A stretch of DNA of 64,000 bases. Origin: Draconibacterium mangrovi_A. Its GTDB lineage: Bacteria; Bacteroidota; Bacteroidia; Bacteroidales; Prolixibacteraceae. Shown in pieces: positions 51,035 to 60,600 of this stretch. The stretch's first letter is position 1; each line of letters starts with the position of its first letter. Below the pieces are notes generated by a model. It was not told where the DNA came from. It made no database searches and saw only the letters and a list, made by a program, of their open reading frames with translations. The stretch is from assembly GCF_037646455.1 (NCBI RefSeq), contig NZ_JBBIXN010000002.1, positions 248,001-312,000 of the forward strand. Reading direction: 5' to 3'. The position numbers and the translations under genes are program-made.

Positions 51035-53902
51035 ATGAAACACCTTATATCGGTTCCAACAAACGTAGTTCCCCATTTTCACCACATTGCCGAATTAGAT
51101 CCTAAGGATTGGTTTGTTACTTCCGATCCCGAAAATACTAAAGTCGGTTCGGGAGGCGGAACTGCTCATATTTTATCGGAATTGTTCCAAAACGAAAATG
51201 CCGGGGATTTCACGGCTTGGTTGCCCGGTGAGAAAAGAGCCATCATTCACGCCGGAGGACAAAGTCGCAGGCTGCCGGCCTATGCACCACTGGGAAAAAG
51301 CCTGATCCCCATGCCCGTATTTCGCTGGTCGCGTGGACAGCAATTAAACCAACGCCTGGTGCATTTACAGCTTCCGCTTTTTGATCAGTTATTGGAACAG
51401 GCACCAAAGAAATTAAATACACTGATTGCCAGTGGTGATACACTCATATTCGGAGGTAAACAACTTCCGGAAATCCCTGAAGCCGATGTGGTGTGTTTTG
51501 GACTTTGGCTTGAACCTGAAAAAGCAACCAATCACGGGGTATTTTTTGCCAAACATGAAACACCGGAGCAACTGGAATTTATGTTGCAAAAACCTTCGAT
51601 CCCGAAAATACAGCAACTGGTGCACGATCACTACTTCTTAATGGACATCGGGATCTGGCTGCTGAGCCCTAAAGCCATTTCGATATTAATGAAGAACTGT
51701 GGCTGGAACGGGAATAAGTTCACAAAAGGAATTCCTAACTTTTATGACCTGTACAGCACTTTTGGCACTGCCCTGGGAAATGCTCCCGGAGCACACAATG
51801 CTGAAATCAACCAACTAAAAGTGGCACTGCTGAACCTCGAAGGCGGAGAATTTTACCACCTGGGAAACACTTCTGAACTGGTAAGCAGCAACCTGGCGAT
51901 TCAAAACCGGGTTAATGACCAACGTGAAATATGGCACAAACAGATAAAACCACATCCTTCGGTTTTTGTACTTAATTCAGTCCTTAAAAACAATTTTTCT
52001 CCAGCCAATCAGAACATCTGGGTGGAAAATTCAGTGGTTCCCGATTCATGGTCGTTTACTCATGATAATGTGCTGACCGGAATCCCGTCTAATAAGTGGA
52101 GTATTCAGCTTGATCCGGGGTCCTGTCTTGATATCGTACCGCTTGGAAAAAATGAAGTCGCCCTGCGTAATTATGGTTTTAATGACAAATTCAGGGGAGA
52201 ACGGAAGAACGCTTCCACGCTTTTTATGAATACGCCACTAAACGAATGGCTGCAAAAAAGAAACCTTCAGAATGCCTTCGATGGTTTTGACAACGAAGAA
52301 GACATCTTTCAGCTTTCACTGTTTCCTGTGCTGGTTAAGGAACAGATTGATGAAGCTTATATACAATGGTTGCTTCAGATCAATCCGCCCCAGAATCAGG
52401 AATTTACAGAGCGATGGCTAAAAAGTAAGCGCTTGAGTTGTGCCGATCTGAATGATCAGAGTTTTATCGATCGTCTTGAGGCGCAAAGAACGGATTTAAG
52501 AAAGACAAATTACCCGGCACTGGCAGCCAATTATCAAAGCTCGGTTTTTTATCAGCTTGATCTGAAAAAAACGGCTTCTGATTTTTTAAGCAACAAACTT
52601 GAACTACCTGAAGAAAAAAAATTCTCGGGGAATGACTGGCTGCCGATCCACGATTTCATGTTCAGGTCACAGGTTCTTCGCTTAAAAGGACAAGACGGAG
52701 CCCGGCAGGAGAAAGAAGCATTTGAATACCTGCAGCAGCAAATTGTTGACCTCTGCAAAAACGACCGGGTATCCCCTGAAATAAGCCTTTTGCCCGACCA
52801 GATTGCCTGGGGCAGAAGCCCGGTGCGCCTTGATCTTGCCGGAGGCTGGTCTGATACGCCTCCCTATTGTTTCCTGTATGGAGGTAAGGTCGTAAATGTT
52901 GCCGTTGAATTAAACGGTCAGCCCCCATTGCATTGCTACATCAGAGGCAATTCGGAACATAAAATCGTTTTGCGTTCCATCGACCTTGGGGCACGCGAGG
53001 TGCTTACAAGTTTTGAGGATATACGGTCGTATGAGAATATCCGATCGGCATTTTCCATCCCCAAAGCCGCCCTGGCCCTCAGTGGATTCTTACCGGAATT
53101 TGCGCAGAATAAATTTGAAACCCTGAAAGATCAGCTGGAAAGCCTTGGGGGAGGTCTTGAACTGACCATTCTTTCGGCAGTTCCCAAAGGATCGGGACTG
53201 GGTACCAGTTCCATCCTGGCAGCAACAGTGCTGGGAACCCTCTCTGAAGTGTGCTGCCTGAACTGGGATAAACAGGAGGTCGGGAAACGTACACTTGCCC
53301 TGGAGCAGCTGCTGACAACGGGAGGAGGCTGGCAGGATCAGTTCGGGGGCCTGTTTGAAGGCATAAAACTCCTGGAAACAAATGCAGGAAAACATCAGGA
53401 GCCACGCGTTAAATGGCTGCCCGAATCACTCTTTAATGATCCGCTTACAAAAGGCAGGATTTTGTTGTACTATACAGGGATTACACGGGTTGCAAAAGAT
53501 ATTTTAGGGGAGATCGTTCGGGGAATGTTCCTGAATTCAAAGGAACATCTGGAGGTATTGGAAGACTTAAAACTTCATGCCATCAACACCTACGATGTAC
53601 TTCTGCAAAAAGACCTGGCTTTATTTGCATCCATGATCGACCGAAGCTGGAAACTCAACCAGAAATTAGATGCGGGTACCAACACGCCCGAAATCCAGAA
53701 AATGATCGATCGCATTCAGGCGGATACACTTGGATTCAAATTGCTGGGAGCCGGTGGTGGTGGATTTATGCTGATCGTTGCCAGAGATGATGAAGCAGCT
53801 GCACGAATCAAAAATACGCTAAGTAAAAATCCAGTAAACGAACGGGGTCGTTTTGTTGATTTTGAAATATCCCAAACCGGTTTCCAGGTCACGAAAAGCT
53901 AG
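51035..53902 (+). CDS. fkp: bifunctional L-fucokinase/L-fucose-1-phosphate guanylyltransferase
   Basis: 955 residues from ATG 51035 (a TTG lies one codon earlier). The N-terminal half is the guanylyltransferase (GSGGGTAHIL, then AIIHAGGQSRRLPAYAPLGKSLIPMP) with a beta-helix linker. The C-terminal half is a GHMP kinase: GRSPVRLDLAGGWSDTP near 593, PKGSGLGTSSI near 716 and LLGAGGGGFMLIV near the end. It salvages free L-fucose into GDP-fucose, typical of Bacteroides and relatives. Together with gmd and fcl the window has both routes to GDP-fucose. Confidence 0.95.
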   Translation: MKHLISVPTNVVPHFHHIAELDPKDWFVTSDPENTKVGSGGGTAHILSELFQNENAGDFTAWLPGEKRAIIHAGGQSRRLPAYAPLGKSLIPMPVFRWSRGQQLNQRLVHLQLPLFDQLLEQAPKKLNTLIASGDTLIFGGKQLPEIPEADVVCFGLWLEPEKATNHGVFFAKHETPEQLEFMLQKPSIPKIQQLVHDHYFLMDIGIWLLSPKAISILMKNCGWNGNKFTKGIPNFYDLYSTFGTALGNAPGAHNAEINQLKVALLNLEGGEFYHLGNTSELVSSNLAIQNRVNDQREIWHKQIKPHPSVFVLNSVLKNNFSPANQNIWVENSVVPDSWSFTHDNVLTGIPSNKWSIQLDPGSCLDIVPLGKNEVALRNYGFNDKFRGERKNASTLFMNTPLNEWLQKRNLQNAFDGFDNEEDIFQLSLFPVLVKEQIDEAYIQWLLQINPPQNQEFTERWLKSKRLSCADLNDQSFIDRLEAQRTDLRKTNYPALAANYQSSVFYQLDLKKTASDFLSNKLELPEEKKFSGNDWLPIHDFMFRSQVLRLKGQDGARQEKEAFEYLQQQIVDLCKNDRVSPEISLLPDQIAWGRSPVRLDLAGGWSDTPPYCFLYGGKVVNVAVELNGQPPLHCYIRGNSEHKIVLRSIDLGAREVLTSFEDIRSYENIRSAFSIPKAALALSGFLPEFAQNKFETLKDQLESLGGGLELTILSAVPKGSGLGTSSILAATVLGTLSEVCCLNWDKQEVGKRTLALEQLLTTGGGWQDQFGGLFEGIKLLETNAGKHQEPRVKWLPESLFNDPLTKGRILLYYTGITRVAKDILGEIVRGMFLNSKEHLEVLEDLKLHAINTYDVLLQKDLALFASMIDRSWKLNQKLDAGTNTPEIQKMIDRIQADTLGFKLLGAGGGGFMLIVARDDEAAARIKNTLSKNPVNERGRFVDFEISQTGFQVTKS

Positions 53903-53952
53903 TTGAGTGCTCTATATTAAAAAGCAAAAAGTATGAAGAACAGTATTGAGAA

Positions 53953-54183
53953 AGATTCTTCTCCGTCATTTGACGGTTTGGAATGACGGGTGGGATGTGT
54001 TTTGGGCGGCGCACAACAATTTTCAAGAAACAGATTCCATCGGTCGTTCCTCCCTCGGAATGACAATCTTATGTATATAAACCGGCGGCACCCAACGAAT
54101 GTAATCTCAACAAAACGGTTCCCGTGCCGCCTCGACATCATAATTTGCTGTCATCCCGATCCCGAGGACTCAGGAGAGGGATC
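53953..54183. repeat. composite family A element (copy 10)
   Basis: Two left arms and one right arm around two GGCGGC centres: it looks like one family A element inserted into another. Confidence 0.6.
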
Positions 54184-54228
54184 TGCTGCAAACCATTGGT
54201 CATTGGTTACACGTCATAGGAAATTGAA

Positions 54229-54276
54229 CCCTGTGAAATAAGTCTTCGACTTAATGCATCGCATTATTTCAAAGGG
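54229..54276. repeat. cloverleaf palindrome, family B (copy 9)
   Basis: AAGTC-TTC-GACTT and AATGC-ATC-GCATT hairpins in a CCC-GTGAAAT/ATTTCA-GGG frame. Confidence 0.8.
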
Positions 54277-54570
54277 TGAATATTGATCATTTAAGCTTCG
54301 AGCTACTAGTCATTAGTCACTGGACATTTGTATTTGGATATTTTTACTTTTGACTTTATACGCCAAACACTGAATGCTGATCACTGCGACTGAAAACTGA
54401 TAAATTGTGAAATTGAGCTTCATGATTCATGCTTCGTGCTTCATGCTTCTAACATTAAAGTATTGACTCAATAGCGCAGTCACCAAACTCTGAACTCTGA
54501 ACATTGCCACTGATCACTGCGATTCAGTCCTTCAATCCCTCAGCTTCTTGCTTCGAGCTTCCGGCATCCC

Positions 54571-54948
54571 CTACTTCACCGCCACCGTTTCAATCTCTAC
54601 CATCACTCCCAGCGGCAGTTCTTTAACAGCGAATGCAGCACGTGCAGGCGGATTTTCGGTATAACGCGAACCGTATACTTCGTTCATGGCTTTAAAATCG
54701 GCCATATCGCTTAACAGACAGGTCGACTTTACTACATCGGCAAACGAATATCCGGCGGCGTCGAGGATGGCACCGATATTTTTCATTACCTGCTCGGTTT
54801 GCTCTTTAATTCCTCCTTCCACCACTTTCATGCTTGCCGGATCAAGCGGCACCTGACCTGAAATGTAGAGTGTTCCGTTGACTTCAACGGCCTGGCTGTA
54901 TGGTCCGATTGCCTGTGGAGCATTTTCGGTAGCTATAATTCGTTTCAT
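54571..54948 (-). CDS. ridA: RidA-family enamine/imine deaminase
   Basis: 125 residues, full RidA length. Conserved blocks: APQAIGPYSQAVEVNGTLYISGQVPLDPASMKVVEGGIKEQTEQVMKNIGAIL, then NPPARAAFAVKELPLGVMVEIETVA, with the Arg (PARAAF) that holds the substrate carboxylate. It hydrolyses reactive enamines from PLP enzymes such as threonine dehydratase. It starts 11 bases after the lptD stop on the minus strand, so it is probably co-transcribed. Confidence 0.94.
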   Translation of the reverse strand: MKRIIATENAPQAIGPYSQAVEVNGTLYISGQVPLDPASMKVVEGGIKEQTEQVMKNIGAILDAAGYSFADVVKSTCLLSDMADFKAMNEVYGSRYTENPPARAAFAVKELPLGVMVEIETVAVK

Positions 54949-54959
54949 CCTAATCTATT

Positions 54960-57647
54960 TTAGAAGTTATCGTAGTGACTTTGTTGTTTTTGCAGTTTCA
55001 GGTCGGCCAGCATCGATGATTTGGCACTGATGGTAAAGCTGTAACTTTTTCGGAATCCGAACGGAACAAAATTAAACGACATACCCCAGCAATGCAGGTC
55101 GCGGGTTAAATTAAAGGTAGTAAATGAAAACTCTCCGGCCTGGATATCGAAGTTGGTATTCATACTGGCATTCCATTTTTCGGTGATCTTAACGTTGCCA
55201 CGCAGGCCGATAGTTTGCGATACCCGTCCGTTGGGATATGAGCGGGACGGACCGGTGTAATTCAGGCTGTAATCAAAACCAAAATCCCAGGGCATACTAA
55301 AATCCAGGTAATTGTCGTAGGCTGAAGCTAAAACGCCTGCATCCTCCGGCGCATCTTCTCCGGGAGCGGCTGAATTATCATCGTTTCCATTTCCACCCTT
55401 TTTATTCTTATCCTTACTTTTTGAATTAAAACTCATTCCAAACGAAAGGTTGGCACGTGTTACACGTCCGAGCTTTCCTAATCCGCTTCGTTCGTTCCAG
55501 GTGTATTTATGGATCTTTCGGTAATTTTCATCCACCATGTATGGATCGAGTGTCGTTCCCATGTTTATACTTACTCCGGCAACCGTAGTACGTGCCCTGA
55601 TACTAAAGGGCGACAGGTTAAGCGAGTCGGCGATCAGGTTATAAGATGATGAAACACTCAGGTTATCGATCAGTTTCACTTTTTTAAATTTCTGTTCTTC
55701 GTCTGCTTTGGTCGAATCAGCATTCTCCAGAACTTTCATTTCCAGGTTATTGCTAAGGCTGAACGAAATTGCTCCCGACTCTCCCCTTCCCGGTGATCCT
55801 CCATAGACACCATCGCGGTTAATATCAAAATATTGCGTTCTCCCAGTCGAGTCTACCTGCACTTCCTGCCAGTATCCAAACTTGTCCCTACCAAAGTCGG
55901 GCCGGTAGCTAAAACCAATTGAAGGTGTCATTTTGTGCCGTATCCCTTTCACCTTCGAATCTGGATTCCGCGGGATAAACATTCCGTAAATATTGGTCGA
56001 CGAACTCAGGCTGTATGCATAATCATACACACGATTCAATCCGGTAATGGTATCAACACGGATGGTACTTGGCACTCCTGACGGATTATCGGTAAAATTA
56101 CCGCCTTCCACGTATTCATAATCGTACTTTTTAAAATACCATTTTTCGTTGTAGCTGATGCCCGGACTAAAGTTAATGTATTTAAAGAGGTTAAAACTCG
56201 GAAACGACAGCGGCAGATTGTGCCTGATTCCGTTTTTCCAGTCTTCAGTAAATGAGCTCCCCCAAATTTCGGACTCTTTTGCCGAGATGGTATTTTTCAA
56301 ATTACCGGTGTAATTAAAACCCAGCTTTTCGTAAAACTTCAGTTTTCCGCTTCGGTTCTTTTTGCGGAAAGGATACACCTTAGCCATACTAAAAGTCATC
56401 TCGGGCAAGGAAAGCGACATGGTGCTGTCGCGCGTATTTTGCGAATGCCTGAGGTTTACCGACAGGTTAAACGGCGTATTCTCAAACCTTCGTGAATACG
56501 AGATACTCGAAGATTTAGTTGTCGTCAGGTAGTCGTTTGTATTGTAGGCATTTTGTTTGTCGTAGCCGCTCGAAGAAAGGTTAACGCTGGCCGAAAAAGT
56601 ACGGTTAGGATTGGCTTTGGCATCCTGCGAATGCGACCAGGTTAATTTGTATTGTTTTGATTTTGAGTAGGTATCCAAACCTTTTTCACCGTATTTATTA
56701 ATGGCGTAATCGAAACCAAAACTTCCGCTGAATTTATACCGCTTCCGGTAGCTGGTTTTAATCCGGGTTCCCCACGATCCTTTAGAATAGACATCGCCTT
56801 GCACAGCAAGGTCGAAGTACTCACTTGCCGCCCAGTAATACCCCCCGTCGCGCAGGAAGAATCCACGGTTATTCTCTTCCCCGTATTTGGGAATCAGAAT
56901 CCCCGATGAATAGGTCGGCGAATTGGGAAAATAACCAAAAGGCAAAAAGGGAAAATAGATCGGAAAATCTTCCAACACCATATACGCCGGTCCGGTAATG
57001 ATCTTTTCGTTCGAGATCACCTTGGCTTTGGTCAGTTGCAGGTAAAAATGCGGGTGATCCGCATCGCAGGTCGTATACTTGGCTTTTTCGGTAATAAATA
57101 CTTCTTCACCGATCTTCTTGGTGCGATCGCTGTGAATAAAACCTTCGCCCTGTTGCGAAACCACTTTGGTAATAAAAGCCTTTTCGCTTTCGAAATTATA
57201 ACGCATCGTTTCCGATTCGTATTCCTCAGCACCCTGTTTAAAGATGGGTTTTTGGCTGAGTTCGCCGGCTGAGTCCAGAATGCCCTCTGCATATATTTCT
57301 TTGGTGTCCAGATCAAGCTGGATATAATAGGCATTCAGTTCGATATTCTGATAAGTTACACGGGCATTGTTATACAGGTACACTTTTTGTCCGTCGAGCG
57401 AGACAACCATCGAGTCCGACGCTTCATACTGAATAGGATCGGCGATTACAGGTGCTTTCTTCCTAATCGTATCAACGGCCATCACATGCAAAGTATCCGT
57501 TAAAACAGTGTCGTTTACAACCCGCGATTCGACCAGTGTATCCATTCGAACTGCCGTTTCAGTTTCCTGACCAAAAAGTAAGAAGATAGGACAAAAAAGG
57601 AAGAGATATGTAAGTACTAATTTATTCAATATGTTCTCTGTATTCAA
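54960..57647 (-). CDS. lptD: LPS-assembly outer-membrane protein LptD (Bacteroidota type)
   Basis: 895 residues. The start codon is TTG (no ATG before residue 35); a second TTG six codons on is also possible. Signal peptide NKLVLTYLFLFCPIFLLFG. An OstA/LptA-like jellyroll domain (ITYQ...ARVTYQNIELNAYYIQLDLDTKEIYAEGI, KAFITKVVSQQGEGFI) is followed by a long beta-barrel ending KSYSFTISAKSSML. PFLPFGYFPNSPTYSSGILIPKYGEENNRGFFLRDGGYYW is the conserved junction of the family. It inserts LPS in the outer leaflet. Usual length for Bacteroidota. Confidence 0.9.
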   Translation of the reverse strand: MNTENILNKLVLTYLFLFCPIFLLFGQETETAVRMDTLVESRVVNDTVLTDTLHVMAVDTIRKKAPVIADPIQYEASDSMVVSLDGQKVYLYNNARVTYQNIELNAYYIQLDLDTKEIYAEGILDSAGELSQKPIFKQGAEEYESETMRYNFESEKAFITKVVSQQGEGFIHSDRTKKIGEEVFITEKAKYTTCDADHPHFYLQLTKAKVISNEKIITGPAYMVLEDFPIYFPFLPFGYFPNSPTYSSGILIPKYGEENNRGFFLRDGGYYWAASEYFDLAVQGDVYSKGSWGTRIKTSYRKRYKFSGSFGFDYAINKYGEKGLDTYSKSKQYKLTWSHSQDAKANPNRTFSASVNLSSSGYDKQNAYNTNDYLTTTKSSSISYSRRFENTPFNLSVNLRHSQNTRDSTMSLSLPEMTFSMAKVYPFRKKNRSGKLKFYEKLGFNYTGNLKNTISAKESEIWGSSFTEDWKNGIRHNLPLSFPSFNLFKYINFSPGISYNEKWYFKKYDYEYVEGGNFTDNPSGVPSTIRVDTITGLNRVYDYAYSLSSSTNIYGMFIPRNPDSKVKGIRHKMTPSIGFSYRPDFGRDKFGYWQEVQVDSTGRTQYFDINRDGVYGGSPGRGESGAISFSLSNNLEMKVLENADSTKADEEQKFKKVKLIDNLSVSSSYNLIADSLNLSPFSIRARTTVAGVSINMGTTLDPYMVDENYRKIHKYTWNERSGLGKLGRVTRANLSFGMSFNSKSKDKNKKGGNGNDDNSAAPGEDAPEDAGVLASAYDNYLDFSMPWDFGFDYSLNYTGPSRSYPNGRVSQTIGLRGNVKITEKWNASMNTNFDIQAGEFSFTTFNLTRDLHCWGMSFNFVPFGFRKSYSFTISAKSSMLADLKLQKQQSHYDNF

Positions 57648-57838
57648 CTACTATTGGCTCGACAAAAATATAAATATGCACTATACTATTAAGCTAATAA
57701 ATGCAAAATAATTCTAAATTTCTATTTTTATCAGATAAAGCAGGAAGAACGATCCCGGCAAAGAATTCAGAGGAAGCAAGATAATAAGTTCCGGGGAATT
57801 TCGGTTTTATATGTTGGCGAAGAGCTTGTTTGATCATT

Positions 57839-59014
57839 ATGAAGAAAAATCCACTAAAATACCTCTTGTTAATTGTTGCTTTTGCAGTGCTTCAATCGGT
57901 GCCGGCCAATAACCGCTCCGAAGCAAAGCAGGACGATTCGCTGGTATCGCTTGTAGTGATCGATCCCGGACACGGAGGAATCGATTCCGGAACCAGCAGT
58001 GGCGATGTTGAGGAAAAAGACATCGTACTGGATATCGCGCTTAAGCTAGGAAATTACATCGAACGTACATTCCCCGAGATTGAAGTGATCTATACCCGTA
58101 AAACCGATGTTTTTATTCCGGTGTACCGACGGGCAGAAATCGCCAATAAGGCAGATGCCGACCTGTTTATTTCGATTCATGCCAATGCAGTGGATTATAA
58201 ATACGTGCACGGAACCGAAACCTTTGTGCTTGGGCAACACAGTAGCGAGGACAACCTTCAGGTGGCAAAAAAGGAAAATTCAGTGATCTTGCTGGAAGAT
58301 GACTATACCACTACTTACGAAGGATTCGATCCAAATTCATCGGAGTCGTACATCATGTTCGAGCTGGTTCAGGATGAATACAAGGAACAAAGTATCTCGC
58401 TGGCCAATGCCATTCAGAACGAATTTCGGCTACGAACCAAACGCAAAGACCGAAGTGTAAAAGAGGCCGGGTTCCTGGTGTTGCGCCAAATCGCCATGCC
58501 GGGGGTATTGGTGGAAACCGGATTTCTGAGCAACGCCAGCGAACGGGACTTCCTCAACAGCAATAATGGTCGCGATCAGATTGCATTGGCTATATTTAGC
58601 GCTTTTGAGGCCTACAAAACCAATGTGGAACAGAAAAGCAGTTTCCACCTCGTTACAGACGATGAAACACCTCAGCCCATAGAAAAAGTGGCTACAGGTG
58701 CGAATGTAACACCGGCAACAACACCAGGCTCAGCAGAGAAAAGTGCCGGAGAAGAAGACCTCTTCTATTCGGTTCAAATTATGGCACTAAAGCAAAAAAT
58801 AGAAACAACACCCGAGAATTTTAATGGTCTTGATAATGTATTCAGGATTGATTCGCCAGGCATTAGTCGCTACTTTGTAGGTAAATATTCATCGCTCGAA
58901 AATGCCGAGATCAATAAGGAATTACTACTTGTGCGCTATGAATCGGCATTTGTTGTGGCTTTTAAAAACAACGAGCTGATTTCGTTAAAAAAGCTTCAGG
59001 AAAACAAGAATTGA
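57839..59014 (+). CDS. N-acetylmuramoyl-L-alanine amidase with C-terminal SPOR-like region
   Basis: 391 residues from ATG 57839. Signal peptide (LKYLLLIVAFAVLQSVPANN). Amidase_3 domain at ~35-265: VVIDPGHGGIDSGTSSGDVEEKDIVLDIALKLG (zinc His and Glu), LFISIHANA (zinc His) and MPGVLVETGFLSN (catalytic Glu). A Pro/Thr-rich linker (~275-310) leads to a C-terminal repeat (FYSVQIMALKQKI..., GISRYFVGKYSSLENAE) of SPOR type that would bind denuded glycan strands at the septum. It cleaves peptide stems during cell separation. The mlaD-like gene follows after 45 bp. Confidence 0.9.
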   Translation: MKKNPLKYLLLIVAFAVLQSVPANNRSEAKQDDSLVSLVVIDPGHGGIDSGTSSGDVEEKDIVLDIALKLGNYIERTFPEIEVIYTRKTDVFIPVYRRAEIANKADADLFISIHANAVDYKYVHGTETFVLGQHSSEDNLQVAKKENSVILLEDDYTTTYEGFDPNSSESYIMFELVQDEYKEQSISLANAIQNEFRLRTKRKDRSVKEAGFLVLRQIAMPGVLVETGFLSNASERDFLNSNNGRDQIALAIFSAFEAYKTNVEQKSSFHLVTDDETPQPIEKVATGANVTPATTPGSAEKSAGEEDLFYSVQIMALKQKIETTPENFNGLDNVFRIDSPGISRYFVGKYSSLENAEINKELLLVRYESAFVVAFKNNELISLKKLQENKN

Positions 59015-59059
59015 CCGCTGAATGCCTCAATTTTACAATAAATGTTGTAATTTTCGCCC

Positions 59060-60313
59060 ATGAGAATTTCGAAATTTGCACGACTTGGAATATTAATTGT
59101 TATATCACTAACCGTTCTGGTTTGGGGATTGGCCTACCTTAAAGGCAATGACATTTTCTCTCGTAACGATTTTTACTACGTGTATTACAACCGCGTTGAC
59201 GGGCTCGCCAATTCGGCTAATATTGCACTGAACGGTTACCCCATCGGCAAGGTAAGGGAAGTAAAATTTGCTCCCGACAATAGTGGCCGATTGCTGGTTA
59301 CTCTTGCCGTTGATGCCGATTTCAAAATTCCGCTCAACTCGGTCGCCCAAATCGTTAGCAGCGACATTATGGGAACACGCTCGGTTAAATTGCTGATGAG
59401 CGACGCGAAACAATACCATCAAAACAATGACACTATACTGGGTGCGATTGAAAGCGATTTAAAAGAACAGGTAAGTCTCCAGGTACTGCCACTAAAAAAT
59501 AAAGCCGAAGAACTGCTGGGAACCATCGATTCGGCCATTACGGTGCTGACCATGATTTTAAACGAAGATGCACAGGAAAACCTCTCTTCCAGTTTTGCCA
59601 ACATCAACCAAACCATAAAAAACCTTGAAGCGACCACTGCCGACCTCGAAGAAATTGTATCGGCGGAAAAAACCAGCATAAAAAGCATTATTTCGAATGT
59701 AGACGACATTACAACCAGTTTAAATAACAATACAGAAATATTTAGGGCAACCCTGCAAAACCTGCATTCGTTTAGCGATACACTTTCGCAATTATCAGTT
59801 ACACCCATGCTAAATAATATCGAAACCGTTTCTGAACAACTGGTTTCTACCCTCGATAAATTGAATAGCAATGAAAGTTCGGCCGGTTTACTTCTGAACG
59901 ACGATGAGCTTTACCATTCGATCAATACACTTTCAGAAAACCTCGCCTACCTGGTAAAAGACATTCAAACCAATCCAAAACGGTACCTGCAATTCTCGGC
60001 CTTCGATTTTGGAAAAGAAGTATATGTCAATACCCGCGAAGATGTTTCATCGAAAGATATCGTATTTAAAATACACCTGGTATCGAGTAAAATAAAAGTA
60101 GATATGAACAGCGACCTGTTCAAAGGTCTCGAAAATGTGGAGGAATATTATTCCGGAGGAACCTACTCTTATTTAATTGGAAATACAGGAGTGTATTCCG
60201 AGATCGAAGAACTTCATCGCGAAGTCCGAAAAAACTTCCCGGAATCCACGATCGTCGCATTTAAAAAGGGAAAGCTGATTAAGCTCGATAAAGCACTTAA
60301 ATCTATAAATTAA
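59060..60313 (+). CDS. MlaD/MCE-family lipid transport protein
   Basis: 417 residues. One N-terminal TM (LGILIVISLTVLVWGLAYL), then an MCE domain: FYYVYYNRVDGLANSANIALNGYPIGKVREVKFAPDN. After it comes a long helical, coiled-coil-like region (~130-290). In MlaD-type systems it forms a ring that carries phospholipids between membranes. Here, as in other Bacteroidota, the gene follows an amidase gene; MlaE/MlaF partners are not in view. Confidence 0.87.
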   Translation: MRISKFARLGILIVISLTVLVWGLAYLKGNDIFSRNDFYYVYYNRVDGLANSANIALNGYPIGKVREVKFAPDNSGRLLVTLAVDADFKIPLNSVAQIVSSDIMGTRSVKLLMSDAKQYHQNNDTILGAIESDLKEQVSLQVLPLKNKAEELLGTIDSAITVLTMILNEDAQENLSSSFANINQTIKNLEATTADLEEIVSAEKTSIKSIISNVDDITTSLNNNTEIFRATLQNLHSFSDTLSQLSVTPMLNNIETVSEQLVSTLDKLNSNESSAGLLLNDDELYHSINTLSENLAYLVKDIQTNPKRYLQFSAFDFGKEVYVNTREDVSSKDIVFKIHLVSSKIKVDMNSDLFKGLENVEEYYSGGTYSYLIGNTGVYSEIEELHREVRKNFPESTIVAFKKGKLIKLDKALKSIN

Positions 60314-60600
60314 TTTACCTCTTTATATCCTTATATATTGTTCATCTTCATTTACCAACCACTACCAACCAGTTATTCTATTAGCTATCAAGGCATTAAT
60401 TGTTAATAATTGATTTTCAGACACTTATAAATATCTGAAAAATATATTTTTTTAATAGCCTGATAAAGAACCTAGTATAAAATTCACATACAAAACAATA
60501 GAAATGTGATTTTTTTTTTCATTTTTTTTTAGCAATTTTTGTTCTCAGGAATACCACTAAGGAAAAATTTTGTAGAACCTCAATTAGCCTGCAATTGTAA
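60314..60600. other. AT-rich region upstream of dnaA
   Basis: 287 bp, very AT-rich, with T-runs at 60511-60532. I see no cluster of TTATCCACA-like DnaA boxes, so I do not call an origin. Confidence 0.5.

Larger units (their letters stand above)
53903..54570. other. intergenic region, 668 bp, repeats
   Basis: A composite family A block (about 53953-54183: two left arms with CGTCATTTGACGG and GGTCGTTCCTCCCTCGG, two CGGCG/GCCGCC sets, right arm TGTCATCCCG...GAGAGGGATCTG) and family B copy 9. The rest is heptamer-like words. No gene. Confidence 0.65.

Noticed and set aside
60314..60600. Replication origin upstream of dnaA
   Set aside because: AT-rich, but I found no cluster of DnaA boxes; in Bacteroidota the origin is not always next to dnaA. 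GC-skew over the genome would decide.
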